Assembly (NCBI GenBank): GCA_964495805.1
Contig: CAZBWV010000018.1
Coordinates: 1 to 35,156, forward strand
Length of the DNA stretch: 35,156 bases
Source: JALXCH01 sp964495805
GTDB lineage: Bacteria > Calditrichota > Calditrichia > RBG-13-44-9
Direction: 5' to 3'
This document shows, piece after piece, positions 1 through 6,813 of this stretch. Numbering within the stretch: position 1 is the stretch's first letter; the number at the start of each line of letters is the position of its first letter. The notes beneath the pieces were generated by a model. The model saw only the letters and a program-made list of their open reading frames with translations. It did not search any database and had not been told where the DNA came from. Made by a program: the position numbers and the translations under genes.

Positions 1-1
1 A

Positions 2-250
2 ATTAAAAAAGCACGGCTGGTGGACCTGGTAAAACAACTGGCACTGGTGGTGCAGCGCACCAATAACATTTTAATCCGGGTGGAGCATGATCTGGGGCAG
101 GGGAGCCAGACTTTTAACGAAAGCATGAAAGAACTTCGCACCGTTCTGGAGTACCTTAACGAAGTGAGCCAGATGCTGAGCGAAGACCCCTCCGTGCTGT
201 TACGGGGAACCAAACCAGGTAATATTCCGGATAGGAAACTGGAGAAATAA
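2..250 (+). CDS. MlaD/MCE-family substrate-binding protein, C-terminal fragment
   Basis: This is the 3' end of a gene that begins before the window; the reading frame is open from base 2. The visible ~82 residues are mostly helical (KQLALVVQRTNNILIRVEHD) and end in a DPSVLLRG motif followed by a proline-containing tail. That is how MCE-domain proteins of Mla/Pqi-type ABC transporters often finish, after the long helix that forms the periplasmic needle. The MCE beta-barrel itself lies outside the window. The stop codon directly abuts the start of the following lipoprotein gene, and a permease and an ATPase follow, so the context fits an MCE transporter strongly. In the family this protein is anchored in the inner membrane and carries lipids across the periplasm. 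The assignment rests mainly on context plus the C-terminal motif. Confidence 0.72.
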   Translation: MKKARLVDLVKQLALVVQRTNNILIRVEHDLGQGSQTFNESMKELRTVLEYLNEVSQMLSEDPSVLLRGTKPGNIPDRKLEK

Positions 251-874
251 ATGCGTTTGAGAAAAATTTTCATTGGGTTTTTACTGATTTTACTTGTGCT
301 GCCGGGATGTACCCGGAAATCAGTGGATCGGAAATATTATTTGATTGAACCCCCAGAAATTTTGCCTGAGGATACCACAACCATTCCACCTAAATTCCGG
401 GAGAAATTTTGTGTCATCCTGCCTGCGCGCATTTCGCCGCAATACAACAAACATCGCATTGCAGTGCGTACCGGCGAAAAAGAGTTGTCCTATTACGTTT
501 ACCATCAATGGGCGGTGGCACCACGGGATGCGTTTACCCGCTTTGTGGAGCTGGAGGTTCAGAATGCCCATTTGTTTCAGCGCGCCGGAACAGAATTGTG
601 GAAATACAATCCCGAATTCCAGATTTCCCTGGATGTGAGTTATCTGGAAGTCCAGATGGATGGCGAAAAAGCCGTTGCTCATCTGGCAGCACGCCTGGAT
701 TTAATTCGCCAGTTCGATCAGCAGCCGGTGGTATCTCATCATTTCGATCGGTTCCAGCCGCTTCCCCGCCGAAACCTGAATCTGTTTGCTGTCACCGTTT
801 CGCAAATGTTTCATGAGGAATTAAGTCTGTTTATCCAAAAGATGCGGGATTGGGCCAGTGAATCGGAGAAATGA
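251..874 (+). CDS. ABC-transport auxiliary lipoprotein (PqiC-like)
   Basis: The product is a 207-residue lipoprotein. A basic start (MRLRK), a hydrophobic core and a lipobox (LPGC, Cys20) predict type II signal peptidase processing. The body has the look of the ABC-type transport auxiliary lipoprotein family (PqiC/DUF330): YYLIEP just after the lipidated Cys, then a segment on binding to sites (LPARISPQYNKHRIAVR) and the YHQWAVAPRDAFTR stretch, matching the family's pattern of 'Y....W..P......'. In the family these proteins sit at the outer membrane and work with MCE proteins in lipid trafficking. The gene starts directly after the MlaD-like stop and overlaps the permease gene by 17 bases, so translation is probably coupled. 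Family assignment is from motif recognition only. Confidence 0.8.
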   Translation: MRLRKIFIGFLLILLVLPGCTRKSVDRKYYLIEPPEILPEDTTTIPPKFREKFCVILPARISPQYNKHRIAVRTGEKELSYYVYHQWAVAPRDAFTRFVELEVQNAHLFQRAGTELWKYNPEFQISLDVSYLEVQMDGEKAVAHLAARLDLIRQFDQQPVVSHHFDRFQPLPRRNLNLFAVTVSQMFHEELSLFIQKMRDWASESEK

Positions 875-1994
875 GCAAAAACATTCTTCCGCACCGGAAA
901 CCCCGCTTTCCTGGGAGTGGAACCACCAGGAACTCCGTTTCCGTGGCGATTTAACCCTTCCCTGGGTTGATGATGCGGTGGAACCATTGTTCCGAGAATT
1001 AAAACATTTTTCACCATCGCAACTGGTGATTGTCCTGGATGAGGTGAAACGTCTGGACAGTGCCGGTGTGGCATTGCTACAGCGAATTGCTACGGTGCTG
1101 GAGGAAAAAGGTAAAACCGTCCTTTTTGCTTCGGTTCCCCGAACAATTGCTCCGACTCTGAAAATGTTTACCCTTGAGAGGTCCCGGGAGCGAACTCCAC
1201 CGGCACGTCTTTTCTGGATTGAACGTCTGGGCGAAGCGGTTGATCGATTTTTCAGAATTGACCTGATCCGATTTGTTTATTTAATGGCGGATATTTTTTA
1301 CTGGTCGTTTGCCGATCTGTTTACCCACCGACAGCGGCGCAAAGGGGAGTTCGTCAATCAGGTGGTACTGATGGGAGCCAATGCCGTTCCCATTGTAAGT
1401 ACCATTGCGCTGTTGATTGGTCTGGTGGTGGCTCTGCAAAGTGCTGCGCAGTTACGCCAGTTTGGTGCCAATGTGTATGTGGCGGATTTAATTGCCATTA
1501 GCATGGTGCAGGAGATGGGACCGTTGCTGACTGCCATCGTGGTGGCCGGACGCAGTGGGTCGGCTATTGCTTCGGAGATTGGCACCATGGTGATCACCGA
1601 AGAAGTGGATGCCCTGAAAACCATGGCCATTTCACCTGTACGCTATCTGATCATTCCCAAAGTCCATGCGCTGGTGCTGTCGCTGCCCTTGCTGGCTATG
1701 CTGGCAAATTTTCTGGGCATTTTAGGCGGAACCATTGTGGGATATTTTTATCTGAATATTTCTCCCTATGTGTTTTACAATCGGATGGTGCAGGTGCTGG
1801 AATTTCGGGACCTGATGACCGGTTTTGTGAAAAGTCTGGTGTTTGCCGGACTGATTGTCATTACCGGTAGTTTTTATGGCTTTCGGGTACAGGGCGGACC
1901 GGAAGGTGTGGGGCGAGTGACCACAGCTTCGGTCGTTACGGCTATTTTTCTGGTCATCCTGGCAGATAGTTTTTTAGGACTGCTATTCTATTAA
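858..1994 (+). CDS. mlaE: MlaE-type ABC transporter permease with N-terminal STAS domain
   Basis: The product is a 378-residue inner-membrane permease. Residues ~15-105 form a STAS-like domain (LVIVLDEVKRLDSAGVALLQ), and the MlaE permease domain follows from ~150. That domain carries the family core: LQSAAQLRQFGA, QEMGPLLTAIVVAGRSGSA and EIGTMVITEEVDALKTMAISP. Several hydrophobic segments follow to the C-terminus. In E. coli Mla the STAS protein MlaB is separate; N-terminal fusion of STAS to the permease is a known arrangement in other phyla. The start used is GTG at 858, which overlaps the lipoprotein gene by 17 bases. There is no ATG in frame near the N-terminus. With the next gene it forms the membrane-energy module of an MCE lipid transporter. 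Confidence 0.9.
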   Translation: MNRRNEQKHSSAPETPLSWEWNHQELRFRGDLTLPWVDDAVEPLFRELKHFSPSQLVIVLDEVKRLDSAGVALLQRIATVLEEKGKTVLFASVPRTIAPTLKMFTLERSRERTPPARLFWIERLGEAVDRFFRIDLIRFVYLMADIFYWSFADLFTHRQRRKGEFVNQVVLMGANAVPIVSTIALLIGLVVALQSAAQLRQFGANVYVADLIAISMVQEMGPLLTAIVVAGRSGSAIASEIGTMVITEEVDALKTMAISPVRYLIIPKVHALVLSLPLLAMLANFLGILGGTIVGYFYLNISPYVFYNRMVQVLEFRDLMTGFVKSLVFAGLIVITGSFYGFRVQGGPEGVGRVTTASVVTAIFLVILADSFLGLLFY

Positions 1995-2013
1995 CCGACA
2001 TTCTGGTTTGAAC

Positions 2014-2808
2014 ATGCAAGCAAACCCATCGAAAAAAGAACCGATTATTTTGGTACGGAACCTATCTGCCCGTTTTGGGCGGCGAGTGGTGTTAAAGGAG
2101 GTTAATTTCCAGATATATCCCAACGAAATTGCGGTGATTCTGGGAACCAGCGGTTGCGGAAAAACCACCGTACTCAAACATCTGTTTGGATTGTATCCCA
2201 TTCAAAAAGGCGAAGTCTTTTTGATGGGGGAGAGGTTGAATGAAATAACCGAAGACGATTATCAGCGTCTGGTGCGCAAAGTGGGTGTGCTATTTCAGAA
2301 CGGTGCGCTGCTTAATTCATTAACTGTGGCGGAAAATGTGGCCATTCCCCTTGAGCAGCATACCCGTTTACCGGAAGATCTGATTGAATATCTGGTGCGG
2401 GTGAAGTTGAAGCTGGTGGAATTAAGTCAGGCATTTTATCTGTATCCTTCACAGCTTTCCGGTGGGATGCGCAAACGTGCGGCACTGGCACGTGCATTGG
2501 CACTGGATCCGCCCCTGCTGTTTTGCGATGAACCTTCCGCCGGATTGGATCCGCTCACCTTGCAGGCACTGGACGAGCTGTTTCTAAAATTGAAAAATCA
2601 ACTGGGCATCACCATTGTTATGGTGACACATGAGATTCCCAGTATTTTCCGTTTGGCAGACCGGGTCATCTTTCTGCATCGGGGAGAAGTCATTTTCAAT
2701 GGTTCATTACCGGATGCTGTTGCTCGTTCTCCCGAACCGGTGCGAGAATTTTTCCGGGTGGGGATGGCTGATACCCGGAATGGTGCACATCCACCAGTAG
2801 AACCATAA
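2014..2808 (+). CDS. mlaF: MlaF-type ABC transporter ATP-binding protein
   Basis: The product is a ~264-residue ABC ATPase with every core motif: Walker A GTSGCGKTT, Q-loop in LFQNGALLNSLTVAENV, signature LSGGMRKRAALARALALDP, Walker B LLFCDEPSAGLDP, and the switch His in VMVTHEIPS. The SLTVAENV and LSGGMRKR forms are typical of MlaF/Ttg2A proteins. It energises the MlaE-type permease encoded 19 bases upstream. I chose ATG at 2014; a TTG two codons earlier (2008) is also in frame, and neither has a good Shine-Dalgarno sequence, so coupling to the upstream gene is likely. It is the last gene of the cluster and converges on the glycosyltransferase gene, with 18 bases between the two stops. Confidence 0.92.
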   Translation: MQANPSKKEPIILVRNLSARFGRRVVLKEVNFQIYPNEIAVILGTSGCGKTTVLKHLFGLYPIQKGEVFLMGERLNEITEDDYQRLVRKVGVLFQNGALLNSLTVAENVAIPLEQHTRLPEDLIEYLVRVKLKLVELSQAFYLYPSQLSGGMRKRAALARALALDPPLLFCDEPSAGLDPLTLQALDELFLKLKNQLGITIVMVTHEIPSIFRLADRVIFLHRGEVIFNGSLPDAVARSPEPVREFFRVGMADTRNGAHPPVEP

Positions 2809-2823
2809 AAAACCCGTCACGGG
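2807..2823 (-). terminator. Weak candidate terminator between convergent genes
   Basis: Read on the minus strand, a 4-bp GC stem (CCCG, loop TGA, CGGG) is followed by six T residues just past the stop of the glycosyltransferase gene. The stem is short, so termination may be inefficient; the position is what makes it plausible. Confidence 0.35.
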
Positions 2824-2826
2824 AAA

Positions 2827-4350
2827 TCAGGATTCAATCGCTCGCAATTCCTGCTCAATCCGTTTCACCACTTCTACCTTCCGAAACATGGAAATAAATT
2901 CTTCGGGTGTTTCCGCCCCAAGCAGTTTGTTGCGAACATCTGCATCCCGTAAAATGCTGGCCATATTTGCCAGGGTTTGCAGGTGGCAAAGCCGACGATT
3001 TGGAGAACTCACCACCGCGAAGATGAGATTTACCGGCTGACCGTCCGGAGAATTGAATTGCACGGGTTGTTCGGGCCGGTAAACAACCACACGCATTCGG
3101 GTAACATCCCGCGAAATCACATGGGGAATAGCAATACCGGAGCCAATCCCGGTGCTCAGGGTGTTCTCTCTGCGGAAGAATTCGTGCACCAGTCGCGGAT
3201 AATCTCGGGTAATACCCAGGTCATACAGGAGATGGCTGATTTCTTTTAAAATGTCTTCTTTGTGGGTAGCCTTTCCGTCCAGTACAATTAGAGCAGGTTC
3301 CATAAACTGGCTTACCGGAACAAAATGCACACGTCGTTGTTTGCGGATTTCTTCCAGCAGAATCAGGTCTTCTTCGCTCAACTGACGTTTCTTCTGATAT
3401 TCGGGATTGAGAATCATCGGTGGGCGTTCCATCTCATTGATTTCGGTGATGTCGATGTCGAAATATCCCATGGGATGTTGTACGGTGGTCATTAGCTGGT
3501 TTCGTAGCGTGTCCAGCAGGAAGAGTTTTCCCTGCTGTTCGGCGCGCATAAACATGACTCGTAAAATTCCGAAAGCCATATTGCGCAGTGCTTCCAGAGG
3601 CTGGTTGCGGTGAACCCGACATTTCAAATCCACCTGTGCCATACAGGAGAGTCCGAAACGATGTTCAATGTCAATCAGCATGCCGGTTTCCACCCCGTAA
3701 CCGGTGAAAAAGGGAATGCGTTCCAGCAATTCCCGCCGACCGGCATATTCTCCGGAGAGTGGTTGGTTAAACAGGGCCAGCTGTGGAAAAAGTAGGTTAA
3801 ACAGTGGTTTGGCCAGGATTTCGGTGACTCGTCCGCCACCGGTGGGTGCCAGTTTTTTACCGACCTGAATGGGACGTCGATAGAAGCCTTTGACAAAAGA
3901 AATTTCGTGATGGTAAAGTAAGGGGCCAACCAGTCCGGTGACAAAATAGGGTTCCATGTTCCGAATGTCGCTATCCAGCCAGACGATGATATCGCCGTGG
4001 GAGACGTACAGACTTTTCCATAAATTTTCGCCTTTGCCACGGAAATTCCCCGTTTCGGGGAGAATCTCGGCGCTTAAATACACCGTTGCACCTGCTTTAC
4101 GGGCAATCTCCCGGGTACCGTCCGTCGAACCGCTATCCACCACGATGATTTCATCCAGCAGGGGATAACGGTCCATGAGTTGCTTTTTCAGCTTTTTAAT
4201 GATTTTTCCGATGGTGGCGGCTTCGTTCAGTGCTGGTAAACATAAACTGATGGTCTGCCGTTTCGCCTGCTTCCGCTTAACTAATGCTGGAACATCGTTG
4301 AATTGGGTATGAGAGAACGTACGGGTTCGAATCCATGAATTTAAATCCAT
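2827..4350 (-). CDS. gpgS: Glucosyl-3-phosphoglycerate synthase-like glycosyltransferase fused to a PTS EIIA domain
   Basis: The product is 507 residues long with two recognisable halves. Residues ~30-300 are a GT-A glycosyltransferase of the GpgS/GT81 type: LPALNEAATIGKI (36-50), VVDSGSTDGT (70-79), a metal-binding DSD at 126-128, APTGGGRVTEILAKPL (168-183), and a GYGVETGMLIDI stretch at 217-228. GpgS moves glucose from an NDP-glucose to 3-phosphoglycerate, the first step of glucosylglycerate (compatible solute) synthesis. Residues ~350-490 are a fructose/nitrogen-type PTS EIIA domain with the phospho-acceptor motif GIAIPH (His410) and an intact LQTLANMASILRD helix. A linker joins them. The start has a good Shine-Dalgarno sequence (GGAGAG, seven bases upstream). 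The gene stands alone on this strand. Domain recognition is firm; the substrate and the role of EIIA are inferred. A length of ~330 residues would be normal for GpgS alone. Confidence 0.85.
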   Translation of the reverse strand: MDLNSWIRTRTFSHTQFNDVPALVKRKQAKRQTISLCLPALNEAATIGKIIKKLKKQLMDRYPLLDEIIVVDSGSTDGTREIARKAGATVYLSAEILPETGNFRGKGENLWKSLYVSHGDIIVWLDSDIRNMEPYFVTGLVGPLLYHHEISFVKGFYRRPIQVGKKLAPTGGGRVTEILAKPLFNLLFPQLALFNQPLSGEYAGRRELLERIPFFTGYGVETGMLIDIEHRFGLSCMAQVDLKCRVHRNQPLEALRNMAFGILRVMFMRAEQQGKLFLLDTLRNQLMTTVQHPMGYFDIDITEINEMERPPMILNPEYQKKRQLSEEDLILLEEIRKQRRVHFVPVSQFMEPALIVLDGKATHKEDILKEISHLLYDLGITRDYPRLVHEFFRRENTLSTGIGSGIAIPHVISRDVTRMRVVVYRPEQPVQFNSPDGQPVNLIFAVVSSPNRRLCHLQTLANMASILRDADVRNKLLGAETPEEFISMFRKVEVVKRIEQELRAIES

Positions 4351-4723
4351 AGTACATCTCTCCTTTTTTTAGTAAGACATCCCTGTGATTAAATATCCTT
4401 TACAAACGAGGGGCGATGCGGCAGCAGTCGATTTAGAAGTTCCAGAAGCCAATAAATAAAACTCATCTGTGGGCGAAGAGTTCCGGACAAAATCACTTCC
4501 GGAAAAACGTAAATCTCGACAAAAAACAAAAATTAAAATATTGTTTTAAATCATATTCGGAAGAATTGGGGAAAACTAAATTAAAAATGTGGTGAAAATG
4601 TAGTCAGTAAAAACGAAAAATACGACAGCATAAAAATTCAGATAAAATAACGGAATAATCACAATTCATTGATAATAAAGAACTTATGAATATTTTGAAA
4701 ATTTATTATTCAGGGAAATATTG
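4351..4723. other. AT-rich intergenic region between divergent genes
   Basis: This ~370-base stretch separates the gpgS-like gene from the small-protein pair. It becomes strongly A/T-rich after ~4510. I see no RNA gene, repeat or credible reading frame. It must hold the promoter of the minus-strand gene, but I could not pick a convincing -35/-10 pair there. Confidence 0.5.
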
Positions 4724-4743
4724 TGGCATAAAAATTGTATAAT
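4724..4743 (+). promoter_or_regulatory. Candidate promoter: sigma54-like -24/-12, overlapping a perfect -10
   Basis: TGGCATA, four bases, then TTGTA (4724-4739) matches the sigma54 pattern TGGCACG-N4-TTGCA apart from T for C in the -24 box tail and T for C in the -12 GC. The -12 half overlaps TATAAT (4738-4743), a perfect sigma70 -10 hexamer. No good -35 lies 16-18 bases upstream of that -10. Either reading would start transcription ~20-25 bases before the first small gene's start codon. Confidence 0.4.
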
Positions 4744-4773
4744 AAGAAAATAGAATGAATTTGGAGTGATGTG

Positions 4774-4953
4774 ATGTTAACCTCGCGTGAACAAATTAAG
4801 CGGATTTTTGAATTTCAGAAGAAGAAATCGCAGGAATTAAAACGGCAGGTAACTCATTCCGAAGCGCTGGCTTTGTGGTTAACTCAGCGATTGGTCGGGG
4901 AGCGCACTCGTAAGCGGATGAAAGAAACATCACCGGAATTGTTCATTTATTAA
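4774..4953 (+). CDS. Small basic protein of unknown function, paralogue 1
   Basis: The product has 59 residues and no recognised domain. The N-terminal half is a likely charged helix (REQIKRIFEFQKKKSQELKR); the second half carries KRQVTHSEALALWLT, which matches KKDVTLTDAIISWFT in the next gene. ATG at 4774 is preferred over GTG at 4771 because GGAG at 4763-4766 gives seven bases of spacing. There is no signal peptide, membrane segment or cysteine, so a cytosolic protein is expected. A DNA-binding or adaptor role could be imagined from the basic helices, but nothing in the sequence decides this. It shares a candidate promoter and a terminator with the second gene, which supports both being real genes. 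Confidence 0.7.
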   Translation: MLTSREQIKRIFEFQKKKSQELKRQVTHSEALALWLTQRLVGERTRKRMKETSPELFIY

Positions 4954-4967
4954 AAAAGGGGGATGAA

Positions 4968-5150
4968 ATGAGCCGTACCAGTGATTTTCAAAAACGACAG
5001 TTGAATGCGATTCAGAATTATTATTTGATGATGCGGAATAAAATGAAAAAAGATGTTACACTCACGGATGCAATTATTTCATGGTTCACGGAAGGATATG
5101 CAGAGAAGTTTCGAGAAGAATATTTTCGGCAGCATACACTCGTTTCATAA
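4968..5150 (+). CDS. Small protein of unknown function, paralogue 2
   Basis: The product has 60 residues, again without a recognised domain. The ATG is preceded by a G-rich Shine-Dalgarno stretch (4958-4962, five bases of spacing) and lies 14 bases after the first small gene. The segment KKDVTLTDAIISWFT aligns with KRQVTHSEALALWLT of its neighbour; the shared pattern is K-[RK]-x-V-T-x-[ST]-[ED]-A-[LI]-x2-W-[LF]-T. After it come EGYAEKFREEYF in place of the basic ERTRKRM, so this copy is more acidic at its C-terminus. The pair may bind each other or a common partner, but that is conjecture. A strong terminator follows 57 bases downstream. Confidence 0.7.
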   Translation: MSRTSDFQKRQLNAIQNYYLMMRNKMKKDVTLTDAIISWFTEGYAEKFREEYFRQHTLVS

Positions 5151-5206
5151 AGGTTTCATAGGGCCTCCTTACCTTCAGGGATGAAATAGTTCTCCTCCTA
5201 TCGACC

Positions 5207-5238
5207 GGGCCAGCACTTCAGGTGCTGGCCTTATTTTT
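5207..5238 (+). terminator. Rho-independent terminator of the small-protein pair
   Basis: A perfect 9-bp GC-rich stem (GGCCAGCAC / GTGCTGGCC) with a five-base loop (TTCAG) is followed by TTATTTTTT. The T-tract is on the plus strand only, so it serves the small genes. Its tail overlaps the stop codon of the convergent yjbQ gene. Confidence 0.9.
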
Positions 5239-5656
5239 TACCCCAGAATTGAACAATTAAACGACGATGCCGGGGACGGTTGTCGAAATCCACAAAAATG
5301 ATTTGTTGCCAGGTTCCTAAAAGTAATCGTTTGTTCTTGAAGGGAATGGTCAGCGATGGTTTGAGTAGCGAAGCGCGCAGATGGGCATATCCGTTCCCAT
5401 CGTGCCAGGTGTCGTCGTGGTGGTAGCGCTTTTTCATGGGAATAATCTGTTCCAGAAATTCCGGCAAATCGCGCAGGAGACCCGGTTCGTACTCAATGGT
5501 GGTCAGAGCACCGGTGCTACCCGGTACGAACACCGTCACCTGTCCTTCCTGAAACGGATGTTGCTGCAAAAGTTCGTTTACATAGGAGGTGATATCGATT
5601 ATGTCGGTAAATCCCCGAGTTTGCAGCGATAGTTCTTCTGTGACGACATCTATCAT
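5231..5656 (-). CDS. yjbQ: YjbQ/UPF0047 family protein
   Basis: The product has 141 residues, the normal length of the UPF0047 family. Family hallmarks are present: the VFVPGSTGALTTIEYEPGL segment, a His-rich metal-site stretch (RYHHDDTWHDGNGYAHLRAS) and GTWQQIIFVDFDNRPR near the C-terminus. Family members have been linked to thiamine-phosphate synthase activity in E. coli, probably a side activity; the physiological role is unsettled. It is the last gene of a five-gene minus-strand operon and starts one base after the EIIB gene stop. That close coupling to PTS and phosphatase genes is worth noting but does not itself define a function. Confidence 0.9.
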   Translation of the reverse strand: MIDVVTEELSLQTRGFTDIIDITSYVNELLQQHPFQEGQVTVFVPGSTGALTTIEYEPGLLRDLPEFLEQIIPMKKRYHHDDTWHDGNGYAHLRASLLKPSLTIPFKNKRLLLGTWQQIIFVDFDNRPRHRRLIVQFWGKK

Positions 5657-5657
5657 G

Positions 5658-6164
5658 TTACTCTCCCAGCAGTTTATTCAGATCGTGCGGAGTACTATTG
5701 GGCAGATCCTGGGCGACAAAATGAACGCCTCGTTTCATCAACTGGCGAAATTGCTCCACTTCGCGGTCCGAAAGAAAAAGATAGGGTAAATATTCCTTTC
5801 TGTCCTCTTTAAAATGAATACCTCCCACATTGACCATGTCAATCACAACGTTTAAATCGAGTAATTTTTCCAGCACATCCGGCGATTTCATCAAAATTAA
5901 AGTGATTGGTTTCTCCTGAAGCCATGTGGGAACTTTTTCCGCACACGCTTGCACGGTGAGGATTTCGGCGGGAATATCCGATGGTGCTGCCATCTGCAGT
6001 AAATTTTTCTCCCATTCGTTGCGGGCAATCTCGTCATCGCACACCACCAGACGTTTGATGGGCAGTTGCCCGCACCAGCCCACGATGACCTGCCCGTGAA
6101 TTAAGCGGTCGTCGATTCGCCAGATGATGGGTGTGTCGGAATAGGATGTCGGTTTACGTTTCAT
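5658..6164 (-). CDS. PTS system mannose-family EIIB protein (orphan)
   Basis: The product has 168 residues, the usual size for a mannose/sorbose-family EIIB. The phosphorylation site motif RIDDRLIHGQV is intact with His23 as the expected phospho-acceptor, followed by VGWCGQLPIKRLVVCDDEIA and the later NVGGIHF segment typical of the family. In a standard PTS it receives phosphate from EIIA and gives it to a sugar entering through EIIC/EIID. No EIIC, EIID, EIIA-Man, HPr or enzyme I lies in this window, so transport is not implied; a regulatory role is possible. It overlaps the upstream HAD phosphatase gene by 11 bases and is followed after one base by yjbQ. The N-terminus has ~12 extra residues before the core strand. 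Confidence 0.9.
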   Translation of the reverse strand: MKRKPTSYSDTPIIWRIDDRLIHGQVIVGWCGQLPIKRLVVCDDEIARNEWEKNLLQMAAPSDIPAEILTVQACAEKVPTWLQEKPITLILMKSPDVLEKLLDLNVVIDMVNVGGIHFKEDRKEYLPYLFLSDREVEQFRQLMKRGVHFVAQDLPNSTPHDLNKLLGE

Positions 6165-6813
6165 CGGAGATTAAATCGTCCTTAAAAATTTGTATGACAT
6201 CGTTAAAGTTCTGATAAAAATAAAAGGGTAACCCTTTCTCCTCAAGGTGTTTTTTTAAATTCCCCTTGGCAAAGCGGATATCTGCTCGTTCCGCAGGACA
6301 CCGGTCTGTGTTTCCATCCCCGATATACACCGGAGTGGCTCCGGCTTTACGACTTTCCTCCAGCCAATAGCATTTGCAGTGGTTGGCAGTATCGCATAGG
6401 CGCGGAGCATCGATGGGAATCACTTTCCACCTCCCGTTTTGCACCACCACCCGATTGGCCTGGTAGGCAAGGTCAGCCAGACCGGCATTAGTCAGGATGG
6501 TGTGGATGAAGCAACGGAAACCCCCGCTGAGGATGAGAAGTTCAATCCCCTGCTGCCGGCAAAACTGCACAAATTTCGGGAAGTACGGATCAATCTGAAT
6601 TCGGTGCAGTTCCTGTAGTACCTTCTGAAGGTCTGCACGCACCAGGTCAAATTCCTTTTGCAGAGCAATTCGTTCGGGGAGAATATGGGCGGAAACCTGC
6701 GCTTCGATGGCGCGCCAATCGGAAACAGCAAATTGATCCAGAATATATTCTAAAGAGTCTGTTCGGGTAATGGTTCCGTCGAAATCAACAAAAACTTTGA
6801 AGGACCTGTTCAT
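6154..6813 (-). CDS. HAD-superfamily phosphatase (MtnX/SerB-like, subfamily IB)
   Basis: The product has 219 residues. HAD motif I is at the N-terminus (VFVDFDGTITRTDS; nucleophile Asp10, general acid Asp12), motif II is ILSGG, and motif III is VYIGDGNTDRCPAERAD. The helical cap between motif I and II fits subfamily IB, as in phosphoserine phosphatase and MtnX. I chose ATG at 6813, which places the DxD at the usual distance; a longer open frame reaches 7023, but its added 70 residues lie entirely within the kinase gene and look non-native. The gene overlaps the kinase gene by 29 bases and the EIIB gene by 11. The substrate is unknown; a phosphorylated sugar-acid such as glucosyl-3-phosphoglycerate is one idea given the nearby gpgS-like gene, but this is speculation. 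Confidence 0.85.
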   Translation of the reverse strand: MNRSFKVFVDFDGTITRTDSLEYILDQFAVSDWRAIEAQVSAHILPERIALQKEFDLVRADLQKVLQELHRIQIDPYFPKFVQFCRQQGIELLILSGGFRCFIHTILTNAGLADLAYQANRVVVQNGRWKVIPIDAPRLCDTANHCKCYWLEESRKAGATPVYIGDGNTDRCPAERADIRFAKGNLKKHLEEKGLPFYFYQNFNDVIQIFKDDLISDET

